Of a stretch of DNA of 26,866 nucleotides, positions 23,020 through 26,866 are shown piece after piece. The translations under genes and the position numbers were made by a program. This stretch comes from CAWELS01 sp964468205 (GTDB lineage Bacteria; Acidobacteriota; Terriglobia; Bryobacterales; Bryobacteraceae), in assembly GCA_964468205.1 (NCBI GenBank), contig CAYXVG010000074.1, positions 1-26,866 on the forward strand. The letters run 5' to 3'. The notes under the pieces were generated by a model. It was not told the origin of the DNA. It did no database searches and saw only the letters and a list, made by a program, of their open reading frames with translations. The first letter of the stretch is position 1, and each line of letters begins with the position of its first letter.

Positions 23020-25593
23020 ATGCGACTGATTCATCTGGGCACGCACGCAGTTAAGGCAACCGCCGGCTTATTTCCAATCATCCTGTTTTCGCTCGGCAGC
23101 GCTTTCGCTCAACATCCTCCAGTCACGCTCTACACTCCAGACTTCGAGGAGATCAACCCCGTCACTGGGGAGAACGCCGACCAGCCGTTCAGCGCGGAAA
23201 CGAGCTGCGGTTCCTGCCACGACTACGAAACGATCACGTCCGGCTACCATTTTCAAATGGGCTGGGATGAGATCGCGGACGACTGGGGCATCGAGACGAA
23301 ACGGCCGTGGGAACTCTCCGACGGGCTCATGGGGCGCTGGTATGCTTACTCCCCGCGGCAGTTGGCGAAGAAGCGGAACCAATCGGTCGACGAGATCGAT
23401 TTGACGGTTTACGACTTCGTCGGCTTCTCCGGCTCCGGCGACCAGCTTCCCTGCGGGGCATGCCATCCCGGAGGGGGCGGACTACAGACCGACCGGGAGG
23501 GGAACCGCTACGACACGCATCTCGCGGAGAACCCGGAACTCCGGGATTCGCTTGACGGAGATTACCGCAACAGCAAGTGGGACCAGAGCGGGGTCGTGGA
23601 AGCCGACTGCTTCCTTTGCCATCTGGGAGGCTACAATTTCGACGCCCGGGTGGACCAGTTGCGCAGGGGCAACTACCGGTGGGCCCATATTGCGGGGACA
23701 GGATTCGGCATTGTCGAGGGGGCAGTGAGCCGGGGCGCCGAACCTAAAGTCACATATAACCTGCAGCACTTCAACGCAGATGGAACGATCACGCCGAGGG
23801 TTACGGGAACGCCCCCGGCGGCCAACTGCAATTACTGCCATAGCAAGGAGAATCTGGGCAAGCGCGGCTTTTCATGGGACGACGTTCAAAACCCGGACAT
23901 TCACAACCAGCAAGGTATCGCCTGTGTGAGTTGCCACAATGCGGGACTCGACCACCAGATCGCCAAGGGCGATTCACCGGTGACGAGGCTCGCGGCTGAG
24001 CTTGACGGCTCAATGATGGACTGCAGGGAGTGTCACGAGACCGGCTTCATGGGAGCGACGATGGCGCGCCACGAGACCGTTCGCCCGTCCCATCTTAAGC
24101 GGATTGCCTGCGAGGGATGCCACATCCCCGACGTCAACCGAGCGGCGGTGGAAGGCGTCGATTTGACGACCGGCAAGGTTATACAGATTGTGAAGCCGGC
24201 GGACGCGGAGGAGATTGGGGCCGCGGCGATCTGGGGTCCGGCATACGAGCGGATGGAAGACAAGGTGCTGTTCCCGTTCAACAGCGTGCAGACAATCTGG
24301 TGGGGCAACTACCAGGGAGGAGTGGTTTTCCCGCTGTATTTGAAGGAACAGGCGGAGGCGTGGAAACGGTACTCGGACGCCGTGACCGATGATAACGACG
24401 ACGGCGAGCCCGAAGTGAACCGCGAGGAAGAGATTATCGCCGGCCTCAAGGCCATTGCGGAGACGATCGAGGGCAACCAGCGGTTCTTTGAAGTGCACCC
24501 CGTTCTGGTGAAAGCGAACAAGGTGTGGCATCTGGATGAATCGGGGGCGCTAGCTGAATTGGAGTACGACCTCGGCGGCCTGGGCCGCATTGACTTCGGA
24601 TTAAACCACAACGTGTCGCCGGCCCAGCTATCGCTCGGCGCGAAGGGCTGCGGCGAATGTCACGAGACCGGCACGCATTTTTTCATGGGACAGCGCGTGA
24701 CGGACCTATACGGGCCAGACGGCGCTCCCGTAACGGAAGCCAACGGCCTCAGCTTCGGCTGCGAACCCTGGGCGTTTCATTTGAACTCGATCCACCAGCG
24801 GATTCTCAGCCCGGTGGTCAGTTTCGGCATCATCCTGGTGGTATTTCTGACCACAATCCACTACCACAGCTACGGTCCGAAGAAAATGGAGTTTCACGTG
24901 AGCGGGGAGATCGCGCGATTTAGCCTGATGGAGCGTGGAATCCACCTGTTTCGCCTGATTGCGTTTGTGGTGCTGGCCGGGACCGGCATCATCATGGCAT
25001 TTAATCTCATCGCCTGGCAGGAGCTGTTCTTCAGCTCACCGGACGAGGTTCTGAACTACCACATCTTTTTCGGAATCGTCTTCATCGTGACCACCATTAT
25101 GGGAATCGCCATCTGGTTCAAGGATGCGATCTTCGCCGATTACGACAAGTTGTGGGTGCGCCGGATTGGCGGTTACCTCGGCTACAAGGGCAAGGTCCCC
25201 GCGGGCCGATTCAACGCGGGGCAGAAGATGTTCTATTGGTACACGGCTGTATTCGGCGTCATCATCTCGGTTACGGGCGTCTTTTTGATTTTCAAGGACA
25301 GTTTCTCGCTGGCGGCGATTTGCACTTTGTCGACGGTGCACAACCTGCTCGGTTTCGTGATGATTGCGGGGGTTCTGGCGCACGCGTACTTAGGAACGAT
25401 CGCCAACCCAGGAACCTGGCGGGTGCTGGTGGACGGCATGGTGACCAAGGAGTGGGCGAAACACCACCATCCGAACTGGTTCAAAGCGGTGATAGCCCAG
25501 AAGGAAGGGAAAGAGACGGGAGAAGAGGAGGCAACTGGCCCGCACCAGAAGCCGGATAAGCCGGAAGACACAGAACCGGAAGAGCGAAAGTAA
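23020..25593 (+). CDS. Octaheme cytochrome c fused to a formate-dehydrogenase-gamma-like cytochrome b (CbcL-like)
   Basis: An 857-residue inner-membrane cytochrome. Residues 1 to about 30 are a signal peptide ending SAFAQ. Eight CxxCH motifs (CGSCH, CGACH, CFLCH, CNYCH, CVSCH, CRECH, CEGCH, CGECH) are spread widely over residues 63-548. From about 590 a membrane domain resembles FdnI/FdoI: FYWYTAVFGVIISVTGVFLIF, then HAYLGTIANPGTWRVLVDGMVTKEWAKHHHPNW as in the gamma subunit, with haem b histidines. The Geobacter quinol dehydrogenase CbcL has the same plan with nine haems, so a role in passing quinol electrons to periplasmic cytochromes is likely. The sparse haem spacing with long linkers is unlike the compact preceding cytochrome. 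The C-terminal tail is charged and rich in Glu, Lys and Pro. Confidence 0.9.
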   Translation: MRLIHLGTHAVKATAGLFPIILFSLGSAFAQHPPVTLYTPDFEEINPVTGENADQPFSAETSCGSCHDYETITSGYHFQMGWDEIADDWGIETKRPWELSDGLMGRWYAYSPRQLAKKRNQSVDEIDLTVYDFVGFSGSGDQLPCGACHPGGGGLQTDREGNRYDTHLAENPELRDSLDGDYRNSKWDQSGVVEADCFLCHLGGYNFDARVDQLRRGNYRWAHIAGTGFGIVEGAVSRGAEPKVTYNLQHFNADGTITPRVTGTPPAANCNYCHSKENLGKRGFSWDDVQNPDIHNQQGIACVSCHNAGLDHQIAKGDSPVTRLAAELDGSMMDCRECHETGFMGATMARHETVRPSHLKRIACEGCHIPDVNRAAVEGVDLTTGKVIQIVKPADAEEIGAAAIWGPAYERMEDKVLFPFNSVQTIWWGNYQGGVVFPLYLKEQAEAWKRYSDAVTDDNDDGEPEVNREEEIIAGLKAIAETIEGNQRFFEVHPVLVKANKVWHLDESGALAELEYDLGGLGRIDFGLNHNVSPAQLSLGAKGCGECHETGTHFFMGQRVTDLYGPDGAPVTEANGLSFGCEPWAFHLNSIHQRILSPVVSFGIILVVFLTTIHYHSYGPKKMEFHVSGEIARFSLMERGIHLFRLIAFVVLAGTGIIMAFNLIAWQELFFSSPDEVLNYHIFFGIVFIVTTIMGIAIWFKDAIFADYDKLWVRRIGGYLGYKGKVPAGRFNAGQKMFYWYTAVFGVIISVTGVFLIFKDSFSLAAICTLSTVHNLLGFVMIAGVLAHAYLGTIANPGTWRVLVDGMVTKEWAKHHHPNWFKAVIAQKEGKETGEEEATGPHQKPDKPEDTEPEERK

Positions 25594-25628
25594 TTGACGT
25601 GGGGTGGCCTCGCGCTGCCCCGCCGCTC

Positions 25629-26207
25629 TTAATGTTTCTCGGTGAGGGCCTGCTCGAGCAGGTCCGTCACATTCAGGTAGTCTGCCCACTCGCGCATATA
25701 GGCAAGGTGGAGCCGGTCACCCTGGACTGCAATAACGCCTAGCACGTCGTTCCATTGCTGTTCGGAAACCTCTCCGCCGAGCCGGTACCATTTGAGCTTG
25801 TTGAGCACGACGTCCTCGGGGGAAGCGACGGCGAATTCGACCAGTTGATCGCCAAAGAGGCGCGATGATTCGAAGCGGCGGCGGGAGAAGGCTTTTTGCT
25901 GGTACGGGTCGCCGGCGAGGGGGAAGAGGTCGAACTTGAAGGCGGAGTCGATGTGAATCACACTGAAGGAGCGATGGCGCTGTAAAGCATCCCGCGCAGA
26001 TTCTTCGTCAATGTAGAATCGGTTCTCGAGTTCGGCAACGAGGAGGTCGAGGTCGCCGGGACCCAGCCGAACGAGAAGGTCAATGTCTCCCGTAGCCCGC
26101 CAATGTCCGTGAATAGAACTTGCTCCGGAGCCACCAACCATGTAGCCGAGTTCCAACCGGTCCAGGACCGCCAGTAGTTCCTGAAAACCATCTACCGGGT
26201 CAGCCAT
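25629..26207 (-). CDS. Nucleotidyltransferase-fold protein, possible toxin-antitoxin component
   Basis: A 192-residue protein with the nucleotidyltransferase signature: a Gly-rich MVGGSGASSIHGHWRATGDIDLLVR segment whose DID pair supplies metal-binding acids, and a later acidic strand (KFDLFPL). VASPEDVVLNKLKWYR is also common to this family, which includes AbiEii-like and DUF6036-like proteins. The start at 26207 (MADPVDGF) is chosen because it overlaps the upstream gene's stop by eight bases; 26234 is also possible but overlaps more. It is coupled to the small gene at 26200-26472. Such pairs are often toxin-antitoxin-like accessory modules, but the activity here is not known. Confidence 0.82.
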   Translation of the reverse strand: MADPVDGFQELLAVLDRLELGYMVGGSGASSIHGHWRATGDIDLLVRLGPGDLDLLVAELENRFYIDEESARDALQRHRSFSVIHIDSAFKFDLFPLAGDPYQQKAFSRRRFESSRLFGDQLVEFAVASPEDVVLNKLKWYRLGGEVSEQQWNDVLGVIAVQGDRLHLAYMREWADYLNVTDLLEQALTEKH

Positions 26208-26472
26208 TAGGAGTCCCCTCGGGGTCCCATCCATAGACTCGGATCATGGTGTCACGATCGAACCGCCGCGCGGCCTCACGGAGGAAGATTTCCCGTTCAG
26301 AGGCGTCGGGATACATTTTGCGAATGCCGTGCCGGGAAAGTTTCATTAGCATCGCGGATTGCCTGAGCGCGAATGCCAACTTCTCGCCGGGCGGGATTCT
26401 CCGTTGGATTTCGACCAGCGCCTGGAACGACTTCTCGTCGGTATCCGCCATCCAGTTGTAACGGTTCGGCAT
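26200..26472 (-). CDS. Small protein coupled to the nucleotidyltransferase
   Basis: About 90 residues, not assigned to a named family. It is mostly helical and charged, with RHGIRKMYPDASEREIFLREAARRF and an ending RVYGWDPE that I associate with small partner proteins of nucleotidyltransferases in soil bacteria and cyanobacteria (from memory, not checked). Three starts are possible: 26502, 26472 and 26451. The ATG at 26472 is chosen because GGGAG lies just upstream, though spacing is short. It overlaps the nucleotidyltransferase gene by eight bases, so the two are translated together, and it would be the partner or antitoxin if the pair is a toxin-antitoxin module. Confidence 0.68.
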   Translation of the reverse strand: MPNRYNWMADTDEKSFQALVEIQRRIPPGEKLAFALRQSAMLMKLSRHGIRKMYPDASEREIFLREAARRFDRDTMIRVYGWDPEGTPNG

Positions 26473-26541
26473 CCGCTCCCATCGTACAACGCGTCCGGTC
26501 AACTCATTCGCACCGCCTGTGGGGAGTGGAAATCATAGTGG

Positions 26542-26866
26542 CTACCGGAGAGGATTCCGCCAGCGCAGACCGGGGAAACGGGAGAAATCAGAATCGCAGG
26601 AGCAGAGTTCGGCTCCGTGCTCAATCGCCAGCGCGGCGAGATGCGCATCCGATGTGAGGTTGCCGCCTGTCCCGAACTGGTCCAGCAGGCTGTGCAAGAT
26701 AGCGTGATGGCGTTCGCCGGGATGGATGATCGACGAGCATGGCTGCGCCAGCCAAGCGCCTGTCAGGTCCAAGGCCTGAGACTCGTTGCGTGGTTGGGGA
26801 AAGACCGCTGGCTTAGTGCTGATGCGAAGAAACGCCAGAAGGACGGCCCAACTGAAACCGACCGGC
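26542..26866 (-). CDS. VapC-like PIN-domain ribonuclease, C-terminal part (runs off the right edge)
   Basis: The frame is open to the window edge, so the N-terminus with the first catalytic Asp is outside. The visible 107 residues include FSWAVLLAFLRISTKPAVFPQP, HPGERHHAIL, LTSDAHLAALAIEHGAELC and CDSDFSRFPGLRW-NPL. The Asp residues in TSDAHLA and CDSDF are the later acidic residues of the PIN active site. The protein would be a Mg-dependent RNase toxin of a type II VapBC system; the antitoxin gene would be expected beyond the right edge. A TTG at 26772 is only an internal codon. Confidence 0.86.
   Translation of the reverse strand, partial: PVGFSWAVLLAFLRISTKPAVFPQPRNESQALDLTGAWLAQPCSSIIHPGERHHAILHSLLDQFGTGGNLTSDAHLAALAIEHGAELCSCDSDFSRFPGLRWRNPLR

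Overview
This 26.9 kb window is high-GC, gene-dense bacterial DNA. The families present suggest an Acidobacteriota-like soil or sediment bacterium: MtrA/MtrB-type porin-cytochrome genes, very large multiheme cytochromes, an Hmc/Dsr-like membrane complex, single-domain receivers and a VapC-type PIN gene. That assignment is inference, made without any search. A block of exactly 100 N (19808-19907) shows that it is a scaffold, probably from a draft or metagenome assembly.

Left part (1-6700). A CoA-disulfide-reductase/rhodanese fusion enzyme is followed by a tightly packed set: acyl carrier protein, AMP-forming ligase and short-chain reductase on +, meeting an unknown protein and a NodB-family polysaccharide deacetylase on -. 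The set looks like a small acyl or surface-glycan modification locus without a ketosynthase. A single-domain response regulator on - ends this part.

Centre (6700-12290). A sigma-54 activator with two PAS domains precedes a small unknown protein, a decaheme MtrA/DmsE-family cytochrome and an MtrB/PioB-family outer-membrane barrel. Two inverted repeats with the same half-site (GTCTCR-N4-TGAGAC) flank the activator gene. A good -24/-12 promoter lies about 100 bp downstream of the second repeat, directly before the small gene. The parts therefore form a readable circuit: activator, binding site, sigma-54 promoter, electron conduit. The barrel gene carries an in-frame TGA at 11769-11771, and the rest of the barrel continues in the same frame to 12188, followed by a strong terminator.

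Right-centre (12289-19501, all -). An apparent operon encodes an HdrD/DsrK-like Fe-S protein, a NarI/DsrM-like cytochrome b, a four-cluster ferredoxin-like subunit, an NrfD-like membrane subunit fused to a hexaheme cytochrome c, a PAS histidine kinase and a receiver protein. It resembles the Hmc and DsrMKJOP transmembrane redox complexes, with the cytochrome fused onto the NrfD subunit.

Right (19502-25593). A divergent regulatory region holds palindromes, a 37-bp repeat on both sides of the assembly gap, and a second sigma-54 promoter. It precedes a 19-heme cytochrome c with a C-terminal cytochrome-b membrane domain. Next is a second inner-membrane cytochrome with eight haems and a formate-dehydrogenase-gamma-like domain (CbcL-like). 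Together the window encodes a plausible route from the quinone pool through the periplasm to the outer membrane, as in extracellular electron transfer, but no obvious cell-surface cytochrome is seen.

Right edge (25629-26866, all -). A nucleotidyltransferase with a small partner protein, and the C-terminal part of a VapC-like PIN nuclease, form a toxin-antitoxin-like accessory segment.
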